A stretch of DNA of 64,000 nucleotides from Candidatus Obscuribacter sp. (lineage in GTDB: Bacteria; Cyanobacteriota; Vampirovibrionia; Obscuribacterales; Obscuribacteraceae), in assembly GCA_016712465.1 (NCBI GenBank), contig JADJQZ010000001.1:2790001-2854000 (forward strand), given 5' to 3'. Made by a program: the position numbers and the translations under genes. Each line of letters begins with the position of its first letter. The stretch's first letter is position 1. Shown here in pieces: positions 1-9,269 of this stretch. The notes beneath the pieces are model-generated. The model did not search any database. It was given only the letters and a program-made list of their open reading frames with translations, and was not told the DNA's origin.

Positions 1-901
1 AAGGACGTTTGACGTGGCCGGAAGAAATTAGCTGCTTGGCCACATCGTCAAAGACTTCTGATGGAATGGCAAATCCAATGTTTTGACCATCGCCGCGGAT
101 GGCTACATTCACCCCCACCACTTCCCCTTTAATATTGAGCAGCGGACCGCCGGAATTGCCAGGGTTGATGGCGGCATCGGTCTGAATGAGGTTGGAGATA
201 GGCTTATTTTCGGCATCGATGGAACGCCCCAGGGCGCTGACAATGCCCATGGTGACCGTATGATCGAAGCCCAGAGGACTGCCGATGGCAATGGCGAAAT
301 CGCCTGGACGCAGTTCTTTGCTGGAGCCCACCCTGGCAGTGGGCAGGTCATTAGCTTCGATTTTGACCACAGCCAGGTCGGTATAAGGGTCTCGCCCTAT
401 CACCTTGCCGTCGAAGACCCGTTTGTCAGTGAGAGTTACCTTGATTTGTTGAGCGTTACCCACCACGTGGTTGTTGGTGAGGATATAGCCGTCTTTTCTG
501 AAAATCACCCCCGAGCCGACTCCCCGCCGCTTCTGAATCATAGGCTGGGCGGTGACTTCGCCAAAGCCAAAGAGATCCATGGGCGTGAAAGACTCAGTAA
601 AGAAGGGCATCTGCACCACAGTCATGGTATCGATATTGACCACCGCCTTGCCGGCTTCCGCAGCAATATCGGCTACGGTTTCAAGACCAAGGGCCCCGGC
701 CAGGGGACTTGGATTGACGCCGGCTACCGCTGCCGTCTCAGGTTTAGGCTGGTTGGTCGTACCACCAGTCATTTTTCCTGCCAGGAATGCTCCGGAAATG
801 GCTACACCCACCAGTAGGCCGATGACTAGAGACCCGCTTTCGATTTTTCCTCTGGCACTTCTGAAATACACTTTCTCGTAAGACTTTTTCTGGTAAGACA
901 T
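1..901 (-). CDS. HtrA/DegP-type serine protease, truncated by the window edge
   Basis: Periplasmic trypsin-like protease of the HtrA family, which degrades or refolds damaged envelope proteins. The reading frame starts at ATG 899-901 and runs off the left edge. About 300 residues are visible. A membrane anchor lies near residues 25-42 (SLVIGLLVGVAISGAFLAG). It is followed by a linker and the protease domain with the full triad: His in NNHVVG (about 145), Asp in YTDLAVV (about 175), Ser in NPGNSGGPL (about 250). The visible part stops shortly after FAIPSEVF, so any PDZ domain lies outside the window. It diverges from the TPR gene at 1040. The family call is firm; whether it is DegP, DegQ or DegS cannot be settled here. 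Confidence 0.93.
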   Translation of the reverse strand, partial: MSYQKKSYEKVYFRSARGKIESGSLVIGLLVGVAISGAFLAGKMTGGTTNQPKPETAAVAGVNPSPLAGALGLETVADIAAEAGKAVVNIDTMTVVQMPFFTESFTPMDLFGFGEVTAQPMIQKRRGVGSGVIFRKDGYILTNNHVVGNAQQIKVTLTDKRVFDGKVIGRDPYTDLAVVKIEANDLPTARVGSSKELRPGDFAIAIGSPLGFDHTVTMGIVSALGRSIDAENKPISNLIQTDAAINPGNSGGPLLNIKGEVVGVNVAIRGDGQNIGFAIPSEVFDDVAKQLISSGHVKRP

Positions 902-1039
902 CTGTGACCTCATTGGACCTCATAATTGCTGTCGACTTTTGTCTAATGCTGGATAATTGGACCAAGTTTCATTATATTGACCTGGTTATCGGCTCTCACT
1001 GGCCAAGTTCGCCAACGCAAAAGTTTGTAAGGAAAAATT

Positions 1040-1972
1040 TTGACTAAGCCCGATGCCGAAAAAGTTGCCAAGGTAGCCACCGGACGTCCCTGGCTTATTT
1101 CCACAGGCATTCTACTGTTTATTTTGTGCCTCTGCCTGGCCGCCTGGCCTCAGATCGTAGGATTTAGCCAGAGCCTGACCCAGGCCGGTAAACTGACCGG
1201 CGTCAAAGCCGATATCAGGCTGGAGGAGTTGCGCCGCTCTTATGAGAAAGCCATGGCTGACGGCAGAATATCAGTGGCTATGGACGTGCTTGACGAAGCC
1301 CTGACTATTAAACGGGACCCGAACCTCTTGCGGCTCAAGGCTAAGCTCAGTTTCCGCAAGGGCAAGCGCTCTGAGGGTTTTGCCAACCTGACCGAAGCCC
1401 TGAGTTTGAGCCCCGGGGATGTCGAAGTTTTGAAAGACCGGGCCGCTGCTTATTGTCAGGACCAGGCATATAGCCTGGCCTTGAGCGACTACGAGCAACT
1501 GGCTGGGAGCAAAAACGTAGCCGTAAAATCTAGCGGTGTGGCCGGAAAGGCTCTCGTGAATTGTGCCCAGGGCAAATTCCCGCAAGCACAGAGTCTTGCC
1601 CGCGAGGCCCTCAGTATCAGCCCCGAATGTGCCAAAGCCCACGAAGTGCTGGGGAATTGCCTGCAAAAGGACGGCGACTTGAACGGTGCCGTGGGGGCTT
1701 ATACTGCTTCCCTGCGTCTTGATCGAAGTGTACCGGAGGTCTATTCCAACCGGGCGCTGTGTTATCTCGGTCTGGGCATGAAGGAGTTGTCGCTGGCGGA
1801 TATGGAAGCGCTGGTGCGCCTGGTTCCCGATGACGACCGCTACCGCTATCAACTGGGTCTGGTGGCGGCCGGTATGGGGCGTAAGGAACAGGCTCGTGAA
1901 AGCTTGAAGGAAGCCTTGAATTTAAATAGCGGCAACCGTCAGGCTAAAAAGCTTTTGGATACGCTTCAGTAG
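1040..1972 (+). CDS. Membrane-anchored TPR protein
   Basis: A 310-residue tetratricopeptide-repeat protein of unknown partner. One transmembrane segment lies near residues 19-42 (WLISTGILLFILCLCLAAWP). It is followed by about six TPR units, with typical pairs such as LGNCLQKDGDLNGAVGAYTA and YSNRALCYLGLGMKELSLAD. The start is TTG at 1040, with AAGGA about 7 bases upstream; no better ATG is present. TPR domains are protein-binding scaffolds, here probably facing the periplasm. It lies head-to-head with the HtrA gene and 37 bases before the antitoxin-like gene, so a joint transcript with the latter is possible. The TPR call is sure, the function is not known. Confidence 0.85.
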   Translation: MTKPDAEKVAKVATGRPWLISTGILLFILCLCLAAWPQIVGFSQSLTQAGKLTGVKADIRLEELRRSYEKAMADGRISVAMDVLDEALTIKRDPNLLRLKAKLSFRKGKRSEGFANLTEALSLSPGDVEVLKDRAAAYCQDQAYSLALSDYEQLAGSKNVAVKSSGVAGKALVNCAQGKFPQAQSLAREALSISPECAKAHEVLGNCLQKDGDLNGAVGAYTASLRLDRSVPEVYSNRALCYLGLGMKELSLADMEALVRLVPDDDRYRYQLGLVAAGMGRKEQARESLKEALNLNSGNRQAKKLLDTLQ

Positions 1973-2009
1973 GTTTTGTGCGGTTTGCTGAAAGGGAGGA
2001 GTGACCGTC

Positions 2010-2318
2010 ATGGTGATCAAAAAGTTTCAGAAGCGGGTCGAAGAAACTCAGGCCCGAGATGAGCTTTCGGCACTCATTGAAGCGATCAACACAGGTGCTG
2101 GTCCCGTAGAAATCACTGATAACGGCAGGGTGACCGCTGTTCTTCTGAGCGGAAAGGACTATGAATGGCTATGTGCCTGTTCAAAGAAGGTCGGGGATCC
2201 GAAACGAGACGCTCGTGGCATCATAGCACTCTGCGACGATAGCGCGATGAATACTGCCAGCGAAGAACTTTCGGCAGACTTCGAATTGTCAACTGCTAAG
2301 ACTGCGATTGAGCTGTGA
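2010..2318 (+). CDS. Phd/YefM-like antitoxin domain protein (orphan)
   Basis: A 102-residue protein. Its N-terminal half resembles the Phd/YefM antitoxin fold: a short basic start, a helix (ARDELSALIEAINTGA), then VEITDNGRVTAVLLSGKDYEWL, where the family usually has 'I...G...AVL.S..DY'. Such proteins neutralise a toxin and bind their own promoter. ATG 2010 is preferred over the in-frame GTG at 2001, because the GGGAGG at 1994-1999 is 10 bases from the ATG but only 1 base from the GTG. No toxin gene follows: the next gene is on the other strand. The C-terminal 45 residues are not recognisable. It may be an orphan antitoxin or a regulator built on this fold. Confidence 0.7.
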   Translation: MVIKKFQKRVEETQARDELSALIEAINTGAGPVEITDNGRVTAVLLSGKDYEWLCACSKKVGDPKRDARGIIALCDDSAMNTASEELSADFELSTAKTAIEL

Positions 2319-2362
2319 GCGAAGCTGCTGACAGCGTAATCGTTTTCATAGCCATTACAGTC

Positions 2363-2803
2363 CTAGTCTGAATCTTTGGACTGTTCTTTCCTGCCCAGGA
2401 TGGAAACAAATTGCTCAAAATCAGATGCTACCAAGATTGCCTCTTCTCTATCCATGCCCATAAACGGCAATGCGAATATGGCGGATGAGTCTTTCAGGGT
2501 TAAGTCAAAAGCCAGCATTTCTCCCCCGCCGCTGCTACCGATGCCAAAAAAGCCGGGTGCATATGTAGCGACCTCGTAGCCCTGGTTGTTTTCAATTACT
2601 TCCTCTGCCGACCAGAGTACTGCGTAAAATGGGAGCACGGGCAGTTCACCTTCGCCGCCATTGCTAACCTGCAAAAAGTCCAGATATTGTTTTGGCAGGG
2701 TGCAGCCTGCCGATTTTTTGAGTGCCGCTACAGACTCTTTTGAAGCCCCAGGTTCGCGGTCCCATGGACATTTATTCATCTCAACTATATCTGCGATGGA
2801 CAC
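2363..2803 (-). CDS. SMI1/KNR4 (SUKH-1) family protein
   Basis: A 146-residue SUKH-superfamily protein. The signature is complete: CTLPKQYLDFLQVSNGGEGEL near residues 34-54, the VIENNQGYEVATYAPGFFGIGSSGGGEMLAFDL block in the middle, and a final acidic/hydrophobic segment (ILVASDFEQFVSIL). In bacteria SUKH proteins are often immunity proteins for contact-dependent or polymorphic toxins, though many have no known toxin. It lies 5 bases downstream of the unknown gene at 2809 on the same strand, so the two are probably co-transcribed. No toxin domain is recognisable next to it. Family call firm, role inferred. Confidence 0.85.
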   Translation of the reverse strand: MSIADIVEMNKCPWDREPGASKESVAALKKSAGCTLPKQYLDFLQVSNGGEGELPVLPFYAVLWSAEEVIENNQGYEVATYAPGFFGIGSSGGGEMLAFDLTLKDSSAIFALPFMGMDREEAILVASDFEQFVSILGRKEQSKDSD

Positions 2804-2808
2804 GAAAT

Positions 2809-3663
2809 TTACAGGCTCCTTAGCGATTCTTCCAGTAGTTCATTTGTAGCTACACACTCCTGCTTATGCAGGAAGGACAATATCGTAATTGGTTTATGCT
2901 CTGCTGCTGCTGCATAAGTTTTATGGTGACCATCCAAAAGAAAGTGTACCAAGCATCTTGGATCGATAATTTCCAACTTCTCGTCCCAGAGGGCCGGTTG
3001 TTTAGTGTCCAGTACCGAGATGGCAATAGCTGTAGGTCTCTCTCCCTCCGCTATGCGACGTCTGTAGTCTGTAATGGTGTTTTGATCTAGTTTGTCATGG
3101 TGGAAAGACGGAGCTATGAACTCGTAAAGCGCAGCACGTTTAGCGAATTTTCGATCGCGGCAACGGTAGTACTCCGTTTCTGTTGATTCTGGCTCGTCTT
3201 CCCAGAGCACAGGTTGTTCCTTAGAGAAATAGTCTTCTTCTGCTCCGCTCTCAACAAGCTTAGGTGAAACTTCAAGCAGATACACCTGGTATTCGCCTGA
3301 GGGCAAAATCTGCCTTGCTGCTTCGATTACCGTGTCCGAAATTGAAGACAGTCCTGAATTTAGTTCTTTGGCAATTCGTGCTGTATCAACCTTGGGAGTA
3401 TCTGTGCCTTCCTTTTGAAACAAGAAAGAACAGCTTCCGCATACATTCCCCAGAAAGTATGCCGGTTTGTCATGCACTAATAAATGGCGGTACCAGCCAA
3501 TTGGTGAATCCTTTGGCAGGTTCCTCACGAACTTGACGGCGGGAAACTCGTTTCGTATTGTCAGTTGCCTCTCTGCAATTACGCTAGTTTTCAACACGTC
3601 CTCCCGTTTGACCAGCTTCCTAGGCTGGGTGCGTCCACCCGCCCTAGAGTTTTCTTGTACCAC
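2809..3663 (-). CDS. Hypothetical protein with ParB-like C-terminal motif
   Basis: A 284-residue soluble protein I do not recognise as a whole. The start is GTG 3661-3663, the only start after an in-frame stop just upstream. Visible landmarks are a CGSCSF cysteine pair near residue 75, a charged middle (residues 130-175), and a C-terminal stretch ending IDPRCLVHFLLDGHHKTYAA. 'DGHH+..AA' is the phosphate-binding signature of ParB/sulfiredoxin-fold nucleases and kinases, here preceded by a plausible beta strand. It sits directly upstream of the SUKH gene, suggesting a joint function, perhaps defence or toxin-immunity. Coding is supported by length and composition; function is open. Confidence 0.7.
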   Translation of the reverse strand: MVQENSRAGGRTQPRKLVKREDVLKTSVIAERQLTIRNEFPAVKFVRNLPKDSPIGWYRHLLVHDKPAYFLGNVCGSCSFLFQKEGTDTPKVDTARIAKELNSGLSSISDTVIEAARQILPSGEYQVYLLEVSPKLVESGAEEDYFSKEQPVLWEDEPESTETEYYRCRDRKFAKRAALYEFIAPSFHHDKLDQNTITDYRRRIAEGERPTAIAISVLDTKQPALWDEKLEIIDPRCLVHFLLDGHHKTYAAAAEHKPITILSFLHKQECVATNELLEESLRSL

Positions 3664-3812
3664 GGCGGACTTTATTTAATGGTGTCTTCATCCTTGAAAA
3701 GCAGGAGTTTATTAGCGTTGGTGAGCACGTATTTCGTGAATTCCCCATTGGTGTTTATTATTTCCGAGTTTACGATACCCTTTGACCTTCCGATGGGGAG
3801 CAAGAAGGCACC

Positions 3813-4469
3813 GTGGATAAATTGACTGAACGGCAAGTTACTACTGAGCTGGAAAACGGCGATGGCAGCCATGTGCCTGACCTCTTTGCTGGAAAGTTTC
3901 AGGAGGAGCGCCTGGAGTCCATGCGCCAAATGCAGGCTCTTTATGCGGATGATGTGCAAGCCGGGCGGGCAGAACCAGGGCTTAGCTTTAAGGCCGAGGC
4001 CTATTACAATCCGCAAATTCGCATCGAGCAAGATGGAGACGCTCTTTATGCCGACACTCTTGATCTCGATAAGATGCAGCACAATAAGCTTGCTGATGTT
4101 GTGCCTCCAGACCGCAAGCCTCTTGATCTGGAACTGGTACGTCGGGTAACTAGCGACCTGGAAGCCGGTAGACCGGAATCATTGAAATTAGCCCTCGATG
4201 GTAAGTTTATAGAAGAACGCGCTCGCTTCTTGCAGTCCGTCGAGGATCTCAATGGAAATGATGTCGCCGCACAAAAGACTGGAGTGCGCCTTAGCATGGA
4301 TCTTTCCGGTCCGAAATGGTCCGGCAACACTATGTCGGTCTATCGATACGCGCCTGGAGGCATAACGACTTCCAATTTTTGGAATAATCCTCGTGCACCG
4401 TATGCGGAGACGTTGGATATGGATACCGGAGCACGGAGTTTCCGGCAAGCGCCTGACGACCGACAGTAG
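3813..4469 (+). CDS. Hypothetical protein with two copies of an unnamed module
   Basis: A 218-residue soluble, charged protein with no signal peptide, starting at GTG 3813 after AGAAGG. It consists of two diverged repeats of about 90 residues. Each begins with a helix (ELENGDGSHVPDLFAGKF / DLEAGRPESLKLALDGKF), then an 'EER...' helix (QEERLESMRQMQ / IEERARFLQSVE), then a beta-rich part, and ends YADTLDLD / YAETLDMD. The same module occurs in single copy in the gene at 9270. No catalytic motif is visible. It is likely a lineage-specific family; the duplication shows the module is real. Confidence 0.65.
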   Translation: MDKLTERQVTTELENGDGSHVPDLFAGKFQEERLESMRQMQALYADDVQAGRAEPGLSFKAEAYYNPQIRIEQDGDALYADTLDLDKMQHNKLADVVPPDRKPLDLELVRRVTSDLEAGRPESLKLALDGKFIEERARFLQSVEDLNGNDVAAQKTGVRLSMDLSGPKWSGNTMSVYRYAPGGITTSNFWNNPRAPYAETLDMDTGARSFRQAPDDRQ

Positions 4470-4599
4470 ATTCGTGGAAGCCATGGTCGATCGTAACTAG
4501 GAAAATGATCCTCGTTTCGTATGATATGCATCAGCTCTGGCATTGTCAGTTTCCTAAGAACAGTCGAATTTCGATCTATGAGCGTCTTTCAGGTAACTG

Positions 4600-6255
4600 T
4601 TATTTTTGACATTTCCTGGTTGTCTGATTACGCTGCTGACCTAACTTCTTTCTGGCTTCCTCGCTGCCATATTTCGCAGCCTCCATATAATACTGACGGG
4701 CCAATTTTCGATTTCCTTTGCCAGCCAAACCCTGTTCGTAGATTTTTGCAAGTTCAAGGGTTGCAATAGGATTTTCCGTTCTCAGCTCCAGGCTCTTCTT
4801 GTAAAGTCGGATTGCCTCACTTATGTTTTTCGAAACGCCGTTAAGTCCATATTGGTAGTCTGCAGCGAGGTTCTGACAAGCCATCCAACAGCCGTTCTTC
4901 ACACCTAGCCGACGAAGGCTCATTGCTAAAGCCGGATTGGCGGGGCAGCCTCGTCCTTCCATATAAATATTGGAAAGATTGTTGCATGCATGTGGATTAC
5001 CGGCTGCGGCTGCTCTGGCGTACCAGATGCGAGCCTGTTTCAGATCTTTCTTGACCCCCCAGCCTTTGTCGTAAGCCAGACCTACACCATATTCGGAGGA
5101 GGCTCGTTCCGATGGATCTGCGTTCTTCAGACCGGCGACCTTCAGATTCAATTCGAATGCCATCTTCAAGTCTTTCGGCACGCCTTCGCCGTAAAAGTAC
5201 AGGCAGGCAAGCTCGTTTATGGCTCTGAGGTAATCTCGGGCGGCGGCCTTTTCTAGCCAGTACTTTGCACTAACTAGATTTTTCTCGACGCAGTTGCCGA
5301 TTCGATAGTAGTGCCCCAGTCTGTTCTGGGCTTCTAACACCGACTGTTCGGCCAGAGCTTTCAGCAAACTGATACCGCCCTGACAATCTTTCGGTCCGCC
5401 GATTCCGTTCATTTTGAAATCCGACAGCCTTAGTTGACATTCCGCGTCACCTTGAGCCGTGCCTTGCTCTGCCCAATGCCTTGCAAGCTTGTAGCTAGAC
5501 GGTACTTTCTCTCCGTAATAGTAGATGTCCGAGAGACACCGTTGCGCTTCTGGCAAGCCTGCCTGAGCGGCGCGCTCAAAGAGACTTATTGCCTGCTTTG
5601 GATCGGCTTTGACTGCCGCACCGGAACAAAGAAGGTTGGCTTTGCCGTACCAGCCTAGAGGTGAATCCTTTGCAGCCAACTCTTCGTATAGAGCCATGGC
5701 TCTCGTGCTGTCGGTTTTGCCTCCATATCCATACTGGGATAGGCAGGCGGCTCCAAAAATTCCATAGTCGCAACCGGACTGTGTTGCTTGAGAAAAGAGA
5801 GATAGGGACTTGTCATGGTCTTTCGCACAGGTCTCTCCCTTTGCGTACAGCAAGCCGAGATTATATAGTGCCGGACCGTATTGTTTTGCTGCCAGTTCTT
5901 GCCAAATGGCAACGGCTTTCTTCTGGTCAGGCTCAACTATGCGCCCCTCATTGTACAAGGCAGCAAGCTCATTCATGCATTGCATATCGCCATTTACGCC
6001 AGCGATTTTAAGTTGCTGAACATACTCGGGGTAGTGCCCATCGAGCAAGAGTTTTCTGGCTGCTTTCAGGGCGTCGCCCTGGGGCGGGTAAACTTTAGCA
6101 AATGAGTCGACACCGGCGATTTCCATATCACTCACGCCAGAGGTGTTTGCATCTCCAACGCCGCTGCTCTGCGCACTAGCAGGGCTGCCTGCCAGCCGGG
6201 CTATGGCTAGAGCTAACATGAGCGCTATGGATTGTACCTTTCGTGAATTTGACAT
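4600..6255 (-). CDS. Secreted Sel1-repeat (SLR) protein
   Basis: About 551 residues with a signal peptide (IALMLALAIARLAGSPASAQ) and about a dozen Sel1-like repeats, recognised by the pattern 'A...Y..G.....D...A..W....A..G...A...L'. Clear units are LAALYNEGRIVEPDQKKAVA, LGHYYRIGNCVEKNLVSAKY and LSNIYMEGRGCPANPALAMS. Sel1 repeats form helical-hairpin solenoids used as protein-binding scaffolds outside the cytoplasm. I prefer ATG 6253-6255 over the GTG 9 bases upstream, because a GGAG lies just ahead of it. It is divergent from the zinc-ribbon gene at 6446. The partner and process are unknown. Confidence 0.85.
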   Translation of the reverse strand: MSNSRKVQSIALMLALAIARLAGSPASAQSSGVGDANTSGVSDMEIAGVDSFAKVYPPQGDALKAARKLLLDGHYPEYVQQLKIAGVNGDMQCMNELAALYNEGRIVEPDQKKAVAIWQELAAKQYGPALYNLGLLYAKGETCAKDHDKSLSLFSQATQSGCDYGIFGAACLSQYGYGGKTDSTRAMALYEELAAKDSPLGWYGKANLLCSGAAVKADPKQAISLFERAAQAGLPEAQRCLSDIYYYGEKVPSSYKLARHWAEQGTAQGDAECQLRLSDFKMNGIGGPKDCQGGISLLKALAEQSVLEAQNRLGHYYRIGNCVEKNLVSAKYWLEKAAARDYLRAINELACLYFYGEGVPKDLKMAFELNLKVAGLKNADPSERASSEYGVGLAYDKGWGVKKDLKQARIWYARAAAAGNPHACNNLSNIYMEGRGCPANPALAMSLRRLGVKNGCWMACQNLAADYQYGLNGVSKNISEAIRLYKKSLELRTENPIATLELAKIYEQGLAGKGNRKLARQYYMEAAKYGSEEARKKLGQQRNQTTRKCQK

Positions 6256-6445
6256 TGGCTCCACATTTCTGGAGGGCGGCTGAGAGCACTGATGCAGAGG
6301 ATTCCTAGCTTAAACAACAATCTCGTGTATTTATAATTTTCCCACCTTAAACACAGGGTTAGCGAAATCTCCTCAAGATGTGGAACATTGCTCGGTAGAA
6401 TACGGCGAGCCACTGTGGAAACACCAACAATAATGTGAGGGCGCA

Positions 6446-7069
6446 ATGAAAACTGGGAAATCAGCCGGAACGGAGTTCAGGATTGTATGCCCCTGTTGTA
6501 AAACTAGCAGAAATCTGCGTGAGGTCTCGAAGGTTTTGGCGCAGGTGGTTCCCCGTGTGCGTGACGACGAGGAGCCCGTAGACCTCCTCAGAGGGACAGA
6601 ATGGGGCTGCGATCACTGTTTGTCATCAGGGCTGGCAGTGATGGCCAAGTCTGATTGCCACCATCTGGGCCGTTGTGGATGCCCATCCTGGATCCTTTCC
6701 TATTATGACCAGGCGCGAAAGTGCGCACGCTGCTCGGAGCCATTTGTCTTTACCAAAGAAGAGCAAAGGTACTGGTACGAAGAGTTGAACTTTTACATGG
6801 CGTCAGTGCCGAATGAATGTGCCCCCTGTCGCAGGTTAATCAGGCAGGAACATAGCGGTACAAGGCGGTTGTCCGTCCTCATTCCTCGCTTCAAGAGGGG
6901 TGAGACGGAACTGCTGGAGACTATTTGTGACATCTATATTGAGATGGGCAAAACTGATAGAGCTATGCAGTTTCTAGCCATGGCACGACGAGACCATGCG
7001 AAGTCTGCTTCGGTATTGAAGCGGATAAAAACTATCAAAGACAGGATAAAGAGTAAACAGTCGGAGTAG
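6446..7069 (+). CDS. Zinc-ribbon domain protein (zf-trcl/zf_Tbcl-like)
   Basis: A 207-residue cysteine-rich protein with three metal-binding clusters: CPCC near residue 15, C..C/CHHLGRCGC around 54-78, and a typical probable zinc-ribbon (CARCSEPFVFTKEEQRYWYE ... CAPCRR) around 91-128. The last has the family order C-x2-C, then F-x-F...EQ..Y, then C-x2-CR. The C-terminal 60 residues form a TPR-like helical pair (LLETICDIYIEMGKTDRAMQ). ATG 6446 follows GAGGG. It is probably a cytosolic zinc protein. Function is unknown; the zinc-ribbon call is based on the motif. Confidence 0.75.
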   Translation: MKTGKSAGTEFRIVCPCCKTSRNLREVSKVLAQVVPRVRDDEEPVDLLRGTEWGCDHCLSSGLAVMAKSDCHHLGRCGCPSWILSYYDQARKCARCSEPFVFTKEEQRYWYEELNFYMASVPNECAPCRRLIRQEHSGTRRLSVLIPRFKRGETELLETICDIYIEMGKTDRAMQFLAMARRDHAKSASVLKRIKTIKDRIKSKQSE

Positions 7070-7431
7070 TCGCATAGCCTTAGGCTGGAGCTGGCTTTCG
7101 GCGTCAGACTTGCTGTATTGGATCGCTCAGACCGTGCGAGCTTGCTTTGACTGCAGTTTATCTACTGCGCGGCAAACACTTGCGCAATACTGATAAAGTT
7201 CTCAGAAGTGGCTCACCTCCAATTAATGCCGGAACGGACGAGTCGAGGAACATTCGGAAACGTCGAACCCCTGATTAGCAAAATCCTACTGTCATCGCTA
7301 CAGCCAGGCCCCTCTTTGTAAGCCTCCGGCAGATAGTTTCTGCCGCCCAGTCAAAAGTAGTACAATTACCAGCCGTGCAAGAATTGCACATCGTGGGGCA
7401 ACGAGTCGTTGCAGTCAAGCTGGAGTGTACT
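7070..7431. other. Intergenic region, nothing recognised
   Basis: About 360 bases between the zinc-ribbon gene and the PaaN-type gene. No open frame on either strand looks coding, and I see no clear terminator, repeat or RNA structure. It presumably holds the promoter of the downstream gene. Confidence 0.5.
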
Positions 7432-9126
7432 ATGCAAATTTTTACCCCTGTCAAGTCCAACACCGCCTTCGAAAAGTACGAAGCTCTCATAAATGAAGCG
7501 ATTGATGCCGTTCACAAGCGCGAGCACTACACGCCATTTCCAGAGATGCCTTCTCCTGCGGACTACGGCGAGGGTGCGGAAGCTGCCCAGAAAGCAGCCT
7601 TCGAGGCACAACTGGGTGCCAAGTTCGAACAACTACTGCAAAGCTCGAACTCTTGGTTGGAAAGCGATGAAGAGAGCCCCTACACCGGCAAGTCGCTGAA
7701 GATAAGCTATCCGGTTTTCTCCGATGTTGAAGACTATATCAAGGCTACGCAAAAGGCCGGTGAGAAGTGGAAACTTGCCGATGCAAAGGAGCGCGCCGGT
7801 CTCTTGGTTGAGACATTGCATCAGCTTAAAGCTCATTTCTACGAACTGGCTTTTGCCACAATGCACACAACAGGCCAGTCCTACATGATGAGTTTTCAAG
7901 CTAGCGGACCCCATGCCGCCGACAGGGCGCTGGAAGCCATTGCTCTTGGATACGCCGAGTTGACCAGATTTGCCGATAAGATCTCCTGGGAGAAGCCTGC
8001 CGGTAAGTACACTCTCAAGATGGAAAAGTTCGGGATGAACGTTGGTCGCGGCTTGTCTCTGGCTATCGGCTGCAGCACCTTCCCAACCTGGAACACTCTT
8101 CCAGGCTTGTATGCCAGTTTAGTGACAGGTAATCCGGTAATCGTCAAACCGCATCCAAAGGCAATTTATCCGATCGCCATCGTGGTTGGAGTAATTCAGA
8201 GTGTTCTGAAAGAAAACGGCTTTGACCCGAACCTTGTGGTTCTTGCTTGTGACAAGGCGAACAACCAGATCACCAAGAAATTGGCTGAGCATCCGGCAGT
8301 GCGCATAATCGATTTTACCGGCAGCAATGCATTCGGCAATTACATTGAAGGTTTGCCGGGCAAGACCGTTTTCACTGAAAAGGCCGGAGTCAACAGCATT
8401 ATCATCGACAGCGTCGACGACCTTGATGCCATGGCTAAAAACATCGCCTTCAGCATCAGTCTCTACAGCGGTCAGATGTGCACGGCTCCGCAGAATATTT
8501 ATGTGCCCGAGTCAGGCATAGCTGTGAAAGATGGACATGCCTCGCTGGAAGATGTGCAGAAAGCAATCGTCGAACAGACTCGCGGTCTTGTAGAGCATCC
8601 TAAGGCCGGTCATGCCGTAGCCGGAGCTATTCAAAGCAAGGCGACCATGGAGCGTGTTTTGAAGGCTAAAAATCTTGGCGGCAAGGTCTTGCTTGAGAAT
8701 AAGGCCATCAGTAATCCGGAATTTCCTGAAGCTCAGACGCAAAGTCCGATAATTATCGAGCTAAGCAGAGACAAGCGTGATCTGGTTAAAGGCGAGATGT
8801 TCGGCCCTATCGTTTTCATTATTCCTACCAAGGATACAAATGAAAGCCTTGAGCTGGCGTCGCAAGCCGCTCGTGAGCATGGTGCTATTTCTTGCAGTGC
8901 TTACACGCAAGACTCCGAGCTGATGCAGAAAATTGCCTTGACCATGGCAGAAGCCGGCACGGCAGTATCCTTCAATCTGACGGGCGGCATTTATGTAAAT
9001 CAAAATGCCGGCTTTTCCGATTTCCATGTCAGCGGCGGCAATCCTGCCGGCAATGCCTCATTCACAAATCCTGAGTTTGTCGTTAAGCGCTTTATCCGCG
9101 TTCAATCTCGGATTTTTGTGAAATAG
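7432..9126 (+). CDS. PaaN-type aldehyde dehydrogenase
   Basis: A 564-residue aldehyde dehydrogenase of the PaaN group ('phenylacetic acid degradation protein PaaN'). It has the group's long N-terminal extension (about 130 residues, starting MQIFTPVKSN) before the ALDH fold. Visible ALDH parts are the NAD-site strand GNPVIVKPHPKAIYP, the general-base Glu in VFTEKAGVNS (about 316) and the catalytic Cys in YSGQMCTAPQNI (about 350). The MaoC hydratase domain of PaaZ is absent. ATG 7432 has GGAG 7 bases upstream, while an in-frame GTG at 7375 has none. No other phenylacetate genes are nearby, so the true substrate is unclear. It ends before a strong terminator. Confidence 0.85.
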   Translation: MQIFTPVKSNTAFEKYEALINEAIDAVHKREHYTPFPEMPSPADYGEGAEAAQKAAFEAQLGAKFEQLLQSSNSWLESDEESPYTGKSLKISYPVFSDVEDYIKATQKAGEKWKLADAKERAGLLVETLHQLKAHFYELAFATMHTTGQSYMMSFQASGPHAADRALEAIALGYAELTRFADKISWEKPAGKYTLKMEKFGMNVGRGLSLAIGCSTFPTWNTLPGLYASLVTGNPVIVKPHPKAIYPIAIVVGVIQSVLKENGFDPNLVVLACDKANNQITKKLAEHPAVRIIDFTGSNAFGNYIEGLPGKTVFTEKAGVNSIIIDSVDDLDAMAKNIAFSISLYSGQMCTAPQNIYVPESGIAVKDGHASLEDVQKAIVEQTRGLVEHPKAGHAVAGAIQSKATMERVLKAKNLGGKVLLENKAISNPEFPEAQTQSPIIIELSRDKRDLVKGEMFGPIVFIIPTKDTNESLELASQAAREHGAISCSAYTQDSELMQKIALTMAEAGTAVSFNLTGGIYVNQNAGFSDFHVSGGNPAGNASFTNPEFVVKRFIRVQSRIFVK

Positions 9127-9162
9127 CGTTTTCAGAACGACCTGTTCTGCACTGTAACCTGG

Positions 9163-9198
9163 TTGACGGCAAGATAAGTCTTGCCGTCAATTTGTTTT
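9163..9198 (+). terminator. Rho-independent terminator after the PaaN-type gene
   Basis: A perfect 12-bp stem (TTGACGGCAAGA at 9163-9174 with TCTTGCCGTCAA at 9179-9190) closes a 4-base loop and is followed by TTTGTTTTCT. It lies 37 bases past the stop codon of the plus-strand gene. Confidence 0.85.
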
Positions 9199-9269
9199 CT
9201 GGCATGTCAACCTGATGTCAGCTTGCTCTGATACCTTCTAGAAAATGCCGCACTTGCCGGAGCACCCCC

